Below are positions 1 through 9,089 of a stretch of DNA of 64,000 bases, piece by piece (position 1 is the stretch's first letter; every line of letters starts with the position of its first letter). The notes beneath the pieces are model-generated. The model ran no database searches and was not told where the DNA came from. It saw nothing but the letters and a program-made list of their open reading frames with translations. The stretch comes from Candidatus Aegiribacteria sp. MLS_C. GTDB lineage: Bacteria; Fermentibacterota; Fermentibacteria; Fermentibacterales; JCC-6. The translations under genes were made by a program, and so were the position numbers. The stretch spans positions 152,487 through 216,486 of the forward strand of contig LQBI01000032.1 of NCBI GenBank assembly GCA_002030045.1, read 5' to 3'.

Positions 1-29
1 TAAACGGAAGGGCATCTCGATGTCCATAC

Positions 30-58
30 TTGCACCGGGAACGCCTCTTGTGAATATT
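30..58 (+). promoter_or_regulatory. putative promoter of the cyclic-nucleotide-binding gene
   Basis: TTGCAC (30-35), a 17-base spacer and AATATT (53-58) form a sigma70-like promoter about 47 bases before the ATG at 105. The AT-rich -10 resembles other -10 boxes in this window (TATATT at 11470 and 36447). Sequence match only. Confidence 0.4.
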
Positions 59-104
59 CATCTTTTACAGGTCTATTTCCATCACAGGACGGGGGATTCA
101 CCCT

Positions 105-647
105 ATGAGGACCGGAATAGAACAGCTGGAAAGCTCTGACATAGCCAGGATCACCAGGGCATGCGTACCTGTGAGGGTCATGGCAGGGGACGAGCTGATC
201 GAGAAGGGAGAGGGTTCCGACGACCTGTATATTGTCGCGGAGGGGTCCTTCAAGGTTTACGACGACACGCTGGGGGAGGATTTCGTACACGCCATCCTCG
301 AGCAGGGGGACATCTTCGGAGAGATGTCCTTCATCGACGGGATCACCAGGTCCGCTTCCGTCAAGGCCCTTTCAGACGGAACGGTCCTGAGAATGGGCAA
401 GAGAGAGTTCGACTCGCTTCTCGCAGCCAGTCCGGACACGGCGATGCTGTTCATCTTCTCCCTGGCCAGGGTCATCACCAGGCGCCTCAGGGACGTGAAC
501 ATAGCCCTTCGCAACATAACCTTCAACGAGAGCGAACGGGACACCGAGACGGTCATTAGGGAGGTCATATCGCAGATGCGCCAGGCTGTGCACATCGAAC
601 TGATCTCCGATGACGAAACGGATGATGAGGCGGGAGGTGTGCCATAA
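105..647 (+). CDS. cyclic nucleotide-binding (Crp-type effector) domain protein
   Basis: 180 residues. Residues 15-130 have the cNMP-binding fold seen in Crp and kinase regulatory subunits: VRVMAGDELIEKGEGSDDLY, then a phosphate-cassette-like GDIFGEMSFIDGITRSASV with the Gly-Glu and Arg expected to hold the cyclic phosphate. After a helix (residues 105-150) the protein ends without a helix-turn-helix, so it probably acts on a protein partner and not on DNA. An adenylate cyclase is encoded at 36496, so cAMP is a plausible ligand (inference). The next gene starts at or next to this stop codon, which suggests coupling. Confidence 0.75.
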   Translation: MRTGIEQLESSDIARITRACVPVRVMAGDELIEKGEGSDDLYIVAEGSFKVYDDTLGEDFVHAILEQGDIFGEMSFIDGITRSASVKALSDGTVLRMGKREFDSLLAASPDTAMLFIFSLARVITRRLRDVNIALRNITFNESERDTETVIREVISQMRQAVHIELISDDETDDEAGGVP

Positions 648-679
648 GATCCCTCCGAATACCGGTCCCGCCTGTACTG

Positions 680-1246
680 GTGATCGGAGTGCTGGTCTCC
701 CGGACTGTCAGCGCCGAAATCCTCTGGGAATGGGACATGGGAGAGCTGCCTTCGGGCTGGTGGGCAAATGAATACTGGGACTTCCCCGATACGGGAGCGC
801 TGTCCTTCGTCCATGCCCAGACCTCGGGATCATACTCCGTGTCGGAGCTGGCCGAGATGCGGTCGGACACGATGACCGTGCCTGCCGGAGTGGATACAAT
901 GGTGGTGACCGTTTTCGACACATGGGAATGGGACGGGTGGTACACCACCGGTGAGTCAAACTGCTGCATCTGGCTCAGGGTGATGGTGCCCGGGGGAGAC
1001 TACTACACCATCGAGTTCGACAGCCACGGATGGGGCTTCAAGGAATCCGGGCAACCGATGAACGCCGCGGTTGAAGTGCCTCTTGCCGCCGGCCAGCAGT
1101 TCTACCTCTACTTCTACTCCTACGCCGGCGCCAGCTACGGGGCCATGGCGGAAATGCTGTGGACGGTGGACCATCTGGTGATAACCGACACCGGGGGGAC
1201 CTCCCTTCAGCGGAGCACCTGGGGATCCATCAAGTCGGTCTTCTGA
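680..1246 (+). CDS. small secreted protein with C-terminal TWGxIK tag
   Basis: No family recognised. The first standard start is GTG at 680, but it has no Shine-Dalgarno (SD) sequence and would cut into the signal peptide. In the same frame the coding sequence extends to an ATA at 644, placed six bases after GGGAGG; from there it reads as a good signal peptide ending VSA/E. The mature part is rich in Trp, Tyr and acidic residues and looks like a beta-sandwich domain. It ends in LQRSTWGSIKSVF, nearly the same tail as the protein at 57304 and the pseudogene at 33226, which suggests a shared sorting or anchoring signal (inference). It converges on htpG with a 7-base gap. Confidence 0.7.
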   Translation: MIGVLVSRTVSAEILWEWDMGELPSGWWANEYWDFPDTGALSFVHAQTSGSYSVSELAEMRSDTMTVPAGVDTMVVTVFDTWEWDGWYTTGESNCCIWLRVMVPGGDYYTIEFDSHGWGFKESGQPMNAAVEVPLAAGQQFYLYFYSYAGASYGAMAEMLWTVDHLVITDTGGTSLQRSTWGSIKSVF

Positions 1247-1253
1247 CAGACAG

Positions 1254-3110
1254 CTAGGTAAGAAGTCCGGCCACCATCCTTGCGAACTCCGCCGGGTTCT
1301 CCGGCCTTCCTCCGGCTATCACGGTTCCCAGGTCGTAGAGTATCCTGACGCCGTCCTTCAGCCGCTGACCGGACCTGTCCACTTCGAAAAGCTCCTGGAG
1401 CCTTACGATGACGGGATGCCCCGGGTTCAGCTCGAGTATTCTCCTTGTCTCGGGCATCTCCTGATTCAGCGACCTCATTACCCTTCGCATCATCTCCCCG
1501 GGGTCTCCGCGATCGCTTACGAGGATGCAGGGATTCTCCCTGAGCCTGGGTGAGAACCTCACCGCCGCAACCCTGTCCCCCAGCTGGTCCTTCACGTACT
1601 CCAGCAACCCGGCGAAGGTCTCCTCGGCATGTTTCTTCTCGGCCTTCTCGGCCTCTGTGAGTTCCTCCTCCGCCACCTCGCTGGACAGAGGCACGAGCTT
1701 CCTGCCCCTGTACTCACCCAGTACCTGCAGCATGAACTCGTCAACAGGGCTGTCGAACAGGAGGACCTCCTCGCCGCCGGCGGACTCGAGGTAGGGAGAG
1801 TTCGACAGCTCGCGCCAGTCGGTGCCGGTGAGGTAATAGACCCTGTCGCTTCCTTCGGGCAGCTCCTCGATAAACTCCCTCAGGCCGATCCTGCGGTCGC
1901 CTTTCCCGGAGGTCCGGACCAGCAGGAGGTCTGCGAGACGCTCCCTGTTCTGCTCGTCGGAGTAGACTCCCTCCTTTAGGAGATCTCCGAAGTTGTCGAA
2001 GAACCTGCCGTACCTCTCCCGGTCCTGCCCCATCATCTCTTCCAGCCGGCCGATAACCCTGCCGGTGAGGGCCTTGCGTATGACCCTGACCGTTCTGTTC
2101 TCCTGAAGGGTCTCCCTGGAGATGTTCAGCGGCAGGTCCGAGGACTCCACCACTCCCTTCACGAATCGCAGGTATCTGGGCAGGAGTTCGTCGGCCTCCT
2201 CCTCTATCAGCACCTTCCTAATGAAGAGCCTGACCCCGGTCCTGTAGTCGGGCATCAGCATCTCGATGGTCCGCGAAGACGGTATGTAGAGCAGGGAGTA
2301 GAACTCCGTGGTGCCCTCGGCGTGAAAGACCATCCTGGAGAGAGGTTCACCGGGGTCGTAGCTCAGGTGCCTGTAGAACTCCGCGTACTCCTCGTCGGTC
2401 ACCTCCTCCTCGGGCCTGGTCCATATGGGCTTCTGGCTGTTGACGGGTTCCTTCTCCCGGTCCTCGCCCTCTTCCGTGGATACGTACACAGGATAGGCGA
2501 TGAAGTCGGAGTACTTCCTTACCAGCTCCCTCAGGCGCCAGCTGTCGAGGTACTCGTCCATGTCCTCCTTCAGATGGAGGATAACACTGGTCCCCTCAGG
2601 AACCTCCTCCTCCTCCTTCACCGTGAAGGTGTCGTGCCCGGTGGACGTCCATCGATTACCCTGCTGCTCCGAACCCGATCGCCTTGAGAGGACCTCGACC
2701 ATGTCCGCAACCATGAATGCCGAATAGAAGCCCACTCCGAACTGCCCGATGAGTTCGGGTGCGGACCGTTCCCCCTCCGAGGAGAGTTTCTCGAGGAAAC
2801 CCCGTGTCCCGGAGCCGGCGATGATGCCCAGCTCCCGGGCCATCTCGTCACCGGTCATACCTATGCCGTTGTCGCGTACCGTGAGCGTTCCGGCTTCCCT
2901 GTCCGGGACCACGTCTATCCTCAGCTCCCTGTCCCTGTCCAGTTCAGGGTCGGTCAGCATTCTGAAGCGCAGCTTGTCAAGCGCGTCGGATGCGTTGGAG
3001 ATCAGCTCCCGGAGGAAGATGTCCGGGTGCGAGTAAAGGCTGTTGATGACTATGTCCAGGACTTTCCTCGTCTCCGCCCTGAACTTGAGCTTCCTTGTGC
3101 TGCGTGTCAT
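1254..3110 (-). CDS. htpG: molecular chaperone HtpG (Hsp90)
   Basis: 618 residues, the usual bacterial Hsp90 length. The N-terminal GHKL ATPase shows FLRELISNASDALDKL, DNGIGM and GQFGVGFYSAFMVAD, then the middle domain (NISRETLQENRTVR) and a C-terminal dimerisation domain; no MEEVD tail, as expected in bacteria. The open frame extends upstream, but AGGAGG lies five bases before the ATG at 3110 and the family starts here (TRKLKFRAETRKVL). It is cytosolic and probably co-transcribed with the sulfatase-fold gene 25 bases upstream. Confidence 0.97.
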   Translation of the reverse strand: MTRSTRKLKFRAETRKVLDIVINSLYSHPDIFLRELISNASDALDKLRFRMLTDPELDRDRELRIDVVPDREAGTLTVRDNGIGMTGDEMARELGIIAGSGTRGFLEKLSSEGERSAPELIGQFGVGFYSAFMVADMVEVLSRRSGSEQQGNRWTSTGHDTFTVKEEEEVPEGTSVILHLKEDMDEYLDSWRLRELVRKYSDFIAYPVYVSTEEGEDREKEPVNSQKPIWTRPEEEVTDEEYAEFYRHLSYDPGEPLSRMVFHAEGTTEFYSLLYIPSSRTIEMLMPDYRTGVRLFIRKVLIEEEADELLPRYLRFVKGVVESSDLPLNISRETLQENRTVRVIRKALTGRVIGRLEEMMGQDRERYGRFFDNFGDLLKEGVYSDEQNRERLADLLLVRTSGKGDRRIGLREFIEELPEGSDRVYYLTGTDWRELSNSPYLESAGGEEVLLFDSPVDEFMLQVLGEYRGRKLVPLSSEVAEEELTEAEKAEKKHAEETFAGLLEYVKDQLGDRVAAVRFSPRLRENPCILVSDRGDPGEMMRRVMRSLNQEMPETRRILELNPGHPVIVRLQELFEVDRSGQRLKDGVRILYDLGTVIAGGRPENPAEFARMVAGLLT

Positions 3111-3135
3111 GCTTCCTCCTTCCTTCTCCTGCGGT

Positions 3136-4059
3136 TCAGCGGATCCGCCCCTCCAGGAAAGGTACCTCGAACACCTTTTCATGGAAGACCGGACCGTGAC
3201 CGAAATACCCGTCCTCCCCGAAGAGTTCGCCGTGGTCGGAGGTAACGGTTATGTACGTGTTCTTAGGCACCAGGTCGAATAGTTTCTCGAAGACGCCGTC
3301 CAGGTATCGGACAGTTTCGACCTGCCTTGCCCTGAGCCGGTCCAGCTGGTCCTGGTCGAAGAACCTGGGGGGACCCTCGTCCTCTACCAGCCTGCCTCCC
3401 ACCACATGGTCGTCCAGGTGCTTGAACACTCCGTGCACGCCGCTGATCCTTGGCCACTGGTTCTTCGGCTCGCTGGGAAGCGCGTAGGGGTAGTGGGTCT
3501 CGCCTACGTTCAGGAGGTAGAAGCTGGGTCTGTCCGGGCTGAATCTCATCTCGTCCAGCATGGCCGCCATGTCGTTGTGGTCCGGCATCAGCTTCCAAGA
3601 ATCGAACCCGCAGTTCACCGGAGTGTAGCTGTTCAGGACCGGCAGGGATACCATTGCCCTCGTTATGTATCCGAGGCCGCTGCGAAGGTAGTCGGGCAGA
3701 TAGAGCCTGGGGACCAGGCTCCTGAATGAGATGCCCTCCGCCCCAAGCCTCTCGTTGAACTTCAGAAAATCCTTCTTGTAGTACTCGGAGGCGAAAACGT
3801 TCCTGGGACTCGAATGCGGCATGAGGCCCATGAGAAGGTTGTAGTGCGAGGGCGCCGTCCAGGAGGCATATGAATACCTGCATTCCGTCTCGCCGAGCTT
3901 CATGATGGTACGGGGCGCGGCCTCCATGAAGGTGTCGTACCTGCAGCTGTCCAGGATGACTATTATGTAGTTCAGGAGTCCGTCGAACTCCGGCTGCCGC
4001 CGGGGCTCCGGGCCACCATTATCCGTGTTCCTCACCCTTTTTCTTCCGAAGACTGTCAT
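3136..4059 (-). CDS. sulfatase / alkaline-phosphatase superfamily hydrolase
   Basis: 307 residues. The metal ligands of the superfamily are visible: DSCRYDT near residue 37 and TSDHGELFGEDG near 273, with HGPVFHEK following. The nucleophile region is SWTAPSHYNLLMG (residues 66-78), with Thr where classic sulfatases have the Cys/Ser that becomes formylglycine, so it is more likely a phospho-transferase or phosphatase-type member. It stops soon after the last core motif (VPFLEGRIR), shorter than most sulfatases. No signal peptide or membrane segment. GGAGG precedes the ATG. Substrate unknown. Confidence 0.75.
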   Translation of the reverse strand: MTVFGRKRVRNTDNGGPEPRRQPEFDGLLNYIIVILDSCRYDTFMEAAPRTIMKLGETECRYSYASWTAPSHYNLLMGLMPHSSPRNVFASEYYKKDFLKFNERLGAEGISFRSLVPRLYLPDYLRSGLGYITRAMVSLPVLNSYTPVNCGFDSWKLMPDHNDMAAMLDEMRFSPDRPSFYLLNVGETHYPYALPSEPKNQWPRISGVHGVFKHLDDHVVGGRLVEDEGPPRFFDQDQLDRLRARQVETVRYLDGVFEKLFDLVPKNTYITVTSDHGELFGEDGYFGHGPVFHEKVFEVPFLEGRIR

Positions 4060-4161
4060 TCTGCCTCCATGGGCTATTCGCCGAAAAGTCTCACTCTCAC
4101 AGATATTTCTGCCCGCTGCTCGAAGTTCCCGCCGGTCGGCCGGAAGGACCGGGCCTTCGGA

Positions 4162-4788
4162 TCAGCGGATCGGGAGTGTCGAGGACCAGATGTCGCTCAT
4201 GACCTCTTCGGTCCATATGCCGACCAGTATGTCCATAGCGGAGGCCAGGGAAGCGTAGCTCGGAGAATCGAGTTCCCAGTGAAAGCGGTAGTTCTCCTGG
4301 AATAGAAGCTGGTAGCTGTCGCCGTCCAGCATTGTGACGTCCACGTCCAGGACCGCCTCCCACCGGTCTCCGCTGGTCCTCCCCCCGAACTCCCTGACGT
4401 AGCCCTCTATGATCAGGTCTTCCGGAAGCATCGTGGACTTCCTGAGCACGGCACCCCACGCACCGGCACTGATCATGTCCCTCAGCAGGATGTCCGGCAG
4501 CATCTCCATGGGTCTGCCGCTCCAGACGTCAGTGGAGGATCTGTTTACGGTCCCGTCCTCGCCCACCACGGTCATCTGCACTCCCTGCACCGACTGGCAG
4601 GCGGAGAAATCCTTGATATGGACCACGTGTCCGGAACATCCCGTCCAGGGATCCCGAGTGTCGGGCTCGATCATCCACACGGTGGCCGCTGACTCGGCAT
4701 CACCACCAATGGGGACGTTGACCGTTATACATGAAGATGTTGCTATCACAACAGCAGTCAATACGATGACAAACGGCCTGTGCATCAC
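4162..4788 (-). CDS. Mla/Pqi-associated lipoprotein (ABC transporter auxiliary component)
   Basis: 208 residues with a lipoprotein signal (MMHRPFVIVLTAVVIATSSC). The rest resembles the ABC_trans_aux/PqiC-type outer-membrane lipoproteins that accompany MCE transporters: LPDILLRDMISAGAWGAVL, then a beta-rich half with EGYVREFGG and a C-terminal helix. It starts inside the mlaD-like gene (ATGA overlap) and is last in the operon, the usual position of such lipoproteins. Role inferred: outer-membrane end of the phospholipid shuttle. Confidence 0.7.
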   Translation of the reverse strand: MMHRPFVIVLTAVVIATSSCITVNVPIGGDAESAATVWMIEPDTRDPWTGCSGHVVHIKDFSACQSVQGVQMTVVGEDGTVNRSSTDVWSGRPMEMLPDILLRDMISAGAWGAVLRKSTMLPEDLIIEGYVREFGGRTSGDRWEAVLDVDVTMLDGDSYQLLFQENYRFHWELDSPSYASLASAMDILVGIWTEEVMSDIWSSTLPIR

Positions 4789-5654
4789 TGCCAGACCCCC
4801 TCTCCCGAAGTTCGTACCAGAAATCCCGCAGGATCGTTCCTTAACATCTCGAGGAGTCCGGAGAGGTTCCTGAGGGTTTCCGAACTCTCAACAATGAATT
4901 CGTCAAGTTCCACCGCCAGCCGTCCCAGGGGTCCTGTAAGGGAACTGATCTCCGTTACAAGGGAATCGAGTCCGGCGGCAAGGTCAGGGGCTGCGGTCTC
5001 CAGTCTCAGCACGAGCCTGTCAAGGTCCGCACCAAGCCTGGAGTATATCACCAGCAGCTCATCGAGGTTCTGCGAATTGCTGAGCAGGGCAGTCTCAAGC
5101 CTCTCCACCCTCTCCTTCGAGAGTATGGCATTGGTGTTCTCCAGCAGCTCCATCAGCTGGTCGTTCAAAGCCTTGAAATCCATCTCGTTAAGCATCCTGG
5201 TCAAGCCGAGGATCGTGGAGGTGGCGGTCTGGATTGTACCCTCCTCCACGGGTATCACTGTGAATTCAGGATCGAAGCTGTACTCCGGTTCAACGTACCC
5301 GCCGGCTGATTCGGCACTGAGGTTTATCACCTGCAGGCCCGTAATTCCTATGAGCTGCATCGTAGCCCTGATGGTGGAGTCGATTCCGAAGTCCGACCTA
5401 ATCTCCATCCTGACCTCCACCAGCCTTCCGTCCGGGGCTATATCGACGCCGGCCACACGGCCCACCGGTACTCCGTTGTACATCACGTTGCTGCCGCGGT
5501 TCAGCCCCTGTACGGACCATGGGAAATAGCTGACGTACATGGTGTTGTTCTGCTCGCGGAAACCGCCGCTGAGCCATACTGTCAGCACCACGGTCCCCAT
5601 TATTCCGAAGAAGAAGAAGAGTCCGAGCTTGAACTTGTTCCCTGTCATGGACAT
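4785..5654 (-). CDS. MlaD/MCE-domain substrate-binding protein
   Basis: 289 residues. One N-terminal membrane anchor (residues 7-29, FKLGLFFFFGIMGTVVLTVW) is followed by the MCE domain: VQGLNRGSNVMYNGVPVGRV, then GLQVINLSA. The C-terminal half (residues 140-285) is a long amphipathic helix or coiled coil with repeated Leu and Asn, typical of longer MCE proteins that bridge the periplasm. It binds lipid and connects to the MlaE/MlaF inner-membrane complex encoded just upstream; the gap to the ATPase stop is one base. Confidence 0.9.
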   Translation of the reverse strand: MSMTGNKFKLGLFFFFGIMGTVVLTVWLSGGFREQNNTMYVSYFPWSVQGLNRGSNVMYNGVPVGRVAGVDIAPDGRLVEVRMEIRSDFGIDSTIRATMQLIGITGLQVINLSAESAGGYVEPEYSFDPEFTVIPVEEGTIQTATSTILGLTRMLNEMDFKALNDQLMELLENTNAILSKERVERLETALLSNSQNLDELLVIYSRLGADLDRLVLRLETAAPDLAAGLDSLVTEISSLTGPLGRLAVELDEFIVESSETLRNLSGLLEMLRNDPAGFLVRTSGEGVWQ

Positions 5655-5655
5655 G

Positions 5656-6417
5656 TCAGCTGCTTCCCTCCTCCTCTGCAGCGTTCCTCCTGAAGAAGGC
5701 CCTCACCCTCGGGTCACCGCTCCGGTCCCGGAGTTCCTGTGCCGTACCGGATGCGATTATTCCCCTTGCGTCTTCATCCAGCATGACCACCCTGTCCGAG
5801 ATAGCAAATATACTGGCCAGTTCGTGGGTAACAATGACCACGGTGGTCCCAAGTGACCTGTTTATGGACCTTATCAGGTCGTCCAGATGGGATGAGGTCA
5901 CGGGATCCAGGCCCGCCGACGGCTCGTCGAAGAACAGGACCTCGGGATCAAGTGCCATGGCCCTGGCCAGTCCCGCCCTCTTCTGCATCCCCCCGGAGAC
6001 CTCCAGGGGGTTGGAATCAGCGAAGTCGGCAAGACCCACGGTATCAAGCTTGCTGCATGCCACCGTCTCGATCTGCCTGTCGGTGAGGTCGGTGTATTCC
6101 TTCAGCGGGAGCATCACGTTCTCGATAATGGACAGGTTCCCGAGCAGGGCCCCGGACTGGAAGGTCACTCCCCATCTCCTCCTGGCCTTCTGCAGAGCTT
6201 CGGGACTGGACCAGATATCAATGCCGTGGAACAGTATACGGCCCTTCCAGGGTTTCACCAGGCCAAGCAGGTGGTGCATCAGGGTGCTCTTGCCGCAGCC
6301 GCTCTTGCCCACCACCGCAAGTATCTCCCCCTCCTCCACCTCCAGGGAGACGCCGTCCAGCACCATCTGACGGCCCCAGCCCCCCTGCAGGTCCTCCACG
6401 GTCATCACGGTTCCCAT
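5656..6417 (-). CDS. MlaF-type lipid ABC transporter ATP-binding protein
   Basis: 253 residues with all ABC ATPase motifs: Walker A GKSGCGKST, Q-loop FQSGALLGNLSIIENV, signature EVSGGMQKRAG, Walker B DPEVLFFDEPSAGLDP and switch His in VIVTHE. The SGGMQKR signature and LPLKE region are typical of the Mla/Ttg2 family of phospholipid transporters. It pairs with the STAS-MlaE permease gene 1 base upstream and the MCE protein gene 1 base downstream. Confidence 0.95.
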   Translation of the reverse strand: MGTVMTVEDLQGGWGRQMVLDGVSLEVEEGEILAVVGKSGCGKSTLMHHLLGLVKPWKGRILFHGIDIWSSPEALQKARRRWGVTFQSGALLGNLSIIENVMLPLKEYTDLTDRQIETVACSKLDTVGLADFADSNPLEVSGGMQKRAGLARAMALDPEVLFFDEPSAGLDPVTSSHLDDLIRSINRSLGTTVVIVTHELASIFAISDRVVMLDEDARGIIASGTAQELRDRSGDPRVRAFFRRNAAEEEGSS

Positions 6418-6418
6418 G

Positions 6419-7546
6419 CTACATGTTCAATCCCGGCCTGATGTGCACGAAGAGGAGCGACATGAGAGCATCGGACAGGATGACCATGAAAATGCTCATC
6501 ACCACAGCCGACGTGGTGGCCTGTCCCACCGCCGAGGCGCCTCCCCTGACCCTCATTCCCATGAAGCTGCCCACGGTGGCTATTATCACCGCGAAGACCA
6601 CGCTCTTCAGCATTCCCCACAGGATGTCCAGCGGTATAAGGGCCTTCCCCAGCTCCGACATGAAGGTCCTGGCCGGGAGTCCCAGGAACATGGTCCCGGC
6701 GAGGAGGCCTCCGAAGAGCCCGGAGATGTTCGCCAGGAGGACGAGGAAGGGCATCACGAACAGCAGGGCCATCATCTTGGGAGTGACGAGGTAGCTGAAG
6801 GTGTCGAAACCCATCACCCTCAGGGCGCTGACCTCCTCCCGGACCTGCATCGTGCCTATCTCCGCCGCGTAGGCGGAACCGGACCTTCCAGCGACCAGGA
6901 CGGCGGCCAGCATGGGGCCGATCTCCCAGGTGATGGAGTAACCGAGCAGCGCGGGCATGAAGGTCTCGGCGCCGAAGACCCTCATCTGGTAGCCGGCCTG
7001 GTAGCCAAGGACCACTCCAAGCAGCCAGTTGAGGGTGACGACTATGGGAATGGCCTTCCAGCCGGATTCCTCCATGTAGTAGAAGACCATCTGCCATCTT
7101 ATCCTGAGCGGGGTCAGGAGTATCTGGAAGAAAGAACCCACCGTCTCGAAGAGGAACTCGCCGAATGTCACCACCAGGCTCAGGAACTCGTAACCGTCCC
7201 TGCCCAGGGATTCGAATACCTCCCTGAAGGATGACGGGCGTTGTTCCTTCCTGGACCTGGACTCGAACTTTGCCAGGGTATCGAAGAGCCTGCTTACCGT
7301 TTCCGGGGCGTTCTCGATACCGACCCGCACCCCGGCCCTTTTCATCTCCCGGCAGAAGTCGAAAACAATCACGGCCGTCACGGTGTCTATGCCGGTACTT
7401 CCTGCGAAGTCCACCACCAGCCTGCCGTCGTCCAGGATCTCGCGCCGGTGGAGTCCGATGAATTCCCTTACCTGATCGATGTCCTCGTCCACCAGAACAC
7501 CGTGCACCCTCATCGAGGGGGAGTCGAAAGTGAGCTTTTCGAACAA
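6419..7546 (-). CDS. STAS-domain MlaE lipid ABC transporter permease
   Basis: 375 residues. Residues 1-100 are a STAS domain (VDFAGSTGIDTVTAVIVFDFCREM); residues 115-370 are the MlaE permease with GRSGSAYAAEIGTMQVREEVSALRVMG in the coupling region (6840-6910) and about five membrane segments. In E. coli the STAS subunit (MlaB) is separate; here it is fused to the permease, as in many other diderms. The best start is TTG at 7546, with GGAGG 11 bases upstream; an ATG at 7513 is an alternative. First gene of the four-gene mla-like operon. Confidence 0.93.
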   Translation of the reverse strand: MFEKLTFDSPSMRVHGVLVDEDIDQVREFIGLHRREILDDGRLVVDFAGSTGIDTVTAVIVFDFCREMKRAGVRVGIENAPETVSRLFDTLAKFESRSRKEQRPSSFREVFESLGRDGYEFLSLVVTFGEFLFETVGSFFQILLTPLRIRWQMVFYYMEESGWKAIPIVVTLNWLLGVVLGYQAGYQMRVFGAETFMPALLGYSITWEIGPMLAAVLVAGRSGSAYAAEIGTMQVREEVSALRVMGFDTFSYLVTPKMMALLFVMPFLVLLANISGLFGGLLAGTMFLGLPARTFMSELGKALIPLDILWGMLKSVVFAVIIATVGSFMGMRVRGGASAVGQATTSAVVMSIFMVILSDALMSLLFVHIRPGLNM

Positions 7547-7676
7547 AGGCGAACGTACCTCCGGAGTTGTGAGTTCGGTTCTCCTGTCAGGACCTAATTT
7601 AATCCATGGTCTTACGGGACGCTACAGCGGAATAATGACCGTCGTCCCGTGTATCATTGTCGAAGGAGGTGCTGGA

Positions 7677-8333
7677 ATGAGACATTCGGAGAACGGCAGC
7701 AGGGCCGGTACCATGGACTACGGGATGCTCTTCGGCGTGGCCGCGATCATCCTGATGTTCGAACTCGTGCCGGGAGCGTCCGTGGGAAGGCTGTCCACGA
7801 GAACGGTCAGCGAGGAGATGAGGGGGTTCGATCCCGGGGAACTGTACGAGGTCCCTCCCGAAATGCCGGAGGAGGACCCGGTGGATGTGGAGAGCATAAT
7901 AAGCAGCGAGATCCCCGAAGTAGTGCAGCCGGACCAGGTAATAAGCCTGGACCCTGACGCACAGGGGCTCGACACCGTTGCGACCGTGGACCCCAATGTC
8001 CTCGAGCCCGGCGTACCAGAGGATGAACGCATACCGGAGCCCGGGACCTTCGTACCTCACAGCGTTCACCCTGTATGCACCTACAGGCCCACGCCGGATT
8101 ATCCCGAGATGGCCCGTCAGGCCGGCGTGGAGGGAAGGGTGACGCTCCAGGTCTTCGTCTCGGCCGAGGGAGTGCCGCTGGAAGTCGTGGTGGTACAGAG
8201 CTCGGGACTCGCCAGCATGGACGAGGCGGCGAAGGAATCGATAATGAGGAGCAGCTGGTCGCCTGCGAAAAGGGACGACGGTGTCGCAGTGGGAGTGTGG
8301 ACCTCCGTGATCTACGATTTCGTGCTCGACTGA
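7677..8333 (+). CDS. TonB-family energy-transducer protein
   Basis: 218 residues from the ATG at 7677, preceded by GGAGGT; the longer open frame upstream lacks an SD and a plausible N-terminus. A membrane segment (MLFGVAAIILMFELVPG) is followed by a Pro/Glu/Asp-rich linker that spans the periplasm and a C-terminal TonB domain: PEMARQAGVEGRVTLQVFVS, VVVVQSSGLASMDEAAKESI, SWSPAK. ExbB/ExbD are not in the window. It converges on the ABC ATPase gene and overlaps it by 22 bases (8312-8333). Confidence 0.88.
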   Translation: MRHSENGSRAGTMDYGMLFGVAAIILMFELVPGASVGRLSTRTVSEEMRGFDPGELYEVPPEMPEEDPVDVESIISSEIPEVVQPDQVISLDPDAQGLDTVATVDPNVLEPGVPEDERIPEPGTFVPHSVHPVCTYRPTPDYPEMARQAGVEGRVTLQVFVSAEGVPLEVVVVQSSGLASMDEAAKESIMRSSWSPAKRDDGVAVGVWTSVIYDFVLD

Positions 8334-9088
8334 TGCTCGCCGAGGACGAGGGATTCGAAGGTCCGTCGGAGGGAGACCAGGCAGTCCGTGAAGGGTCCGG
8401 AGAGCCGGGACCTGGGATCGGGCAGGTGGATGGTCTCCCTCCTCACAACCGTTCCCGGCCGGTGCCCCAGTACTATTACCTTCTCAGCCAGGTATACCGC
8501 TTCCTCGATGTTATGGGTGACGAAGATCACTGTGGTTGAGGATTCCTTCCAGAGTTCTCTGAGGCTGTTCTGAAGCTCCTGGCTGGTCCTGGTGTCCAGT
8601 GAGCTGAAGGGCTCGTCCAGCAGGAGCAGGTCCGGTCCCATGACCAGGGCCCGGGCAAGGGCGACCCTCTGTTGCATCCCTCCGGAGAGCTGGTGCGGGT
8701 ATGACCCCGCAAAGGATGAGAGACCCACCATGTCCAGCATGCGGGCGACCTCCCCGTGTCTCCTGTCCCTGTCCATACCCGCCGCCCGCAGCGGGAACTC
8801 CAGGTTCGAGCGGACGGTCATCCAGGGGAAGAGAGCTCCCTGCTGGAAGACGTACCCCACCACCGGGACGCCCCCTCCGCGCCCGGTCATCATGGTTACA
8901 GTTCCGGAATCCGGCACCTCCAGTCCCGCCAGAGTCCTCAGCAGAGTGGTCTTGCCGCACCCGGTGGGTCCCAGGACGCAGAGGAAGTCACCCCTGTCCA
9001 CCTGGAAGCTCACCGGGCCAAGGGCGTGCAGTTCCCCATCCTGTTCCCTGTAGGTCACTGACAGGCCTGTCACGCTCAGCGCCTCCAT
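8312..9088 (-). CDS. NitT/TauT-family ABC importer, ATP-binding protein
   Basis: 258 residues with Walker A GPTGCGKTT, Q-loop VFQQGALFPWMTVRSN, signature QLSGGMQQRVALARAL, Walker B LLLLDEPFSSLD and switch His in VIFVTHN. The sequence is of the SsuB/TauB/NrtD type, which serves importers for nitrate, sulfonates, taurine and pyrimidine precursors. GGGAGAGG precedes the ATG. Third gene of a binding protein-permease-ATPase operon. Confidence 0.93.
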   Translation of the reverse strand: MEALSVTGLSVTYREQDGELHALGPVSFQVDRGDFLCVLGPTGCGKTTLLRTLAGLEVPDSGTVTMMTGRGGGVPVVGYVFQQGALFPWMTVRSNLEFPLRAAGMDRDRRHGEVARMLDMVGLSSFAGSYPHQLSGGMQQRVALARALVMGPDLLLLDEPFSSLDTRTSQELQNSLRELWKESSTTVIFVTHNIEEAVYLAEKVIVLGHRPGTVVRRETIHLPDPRSRLSGPFTDCLVSLRRTFESLVLGEHQSSTKS

Positions 9089-9089
9089 C

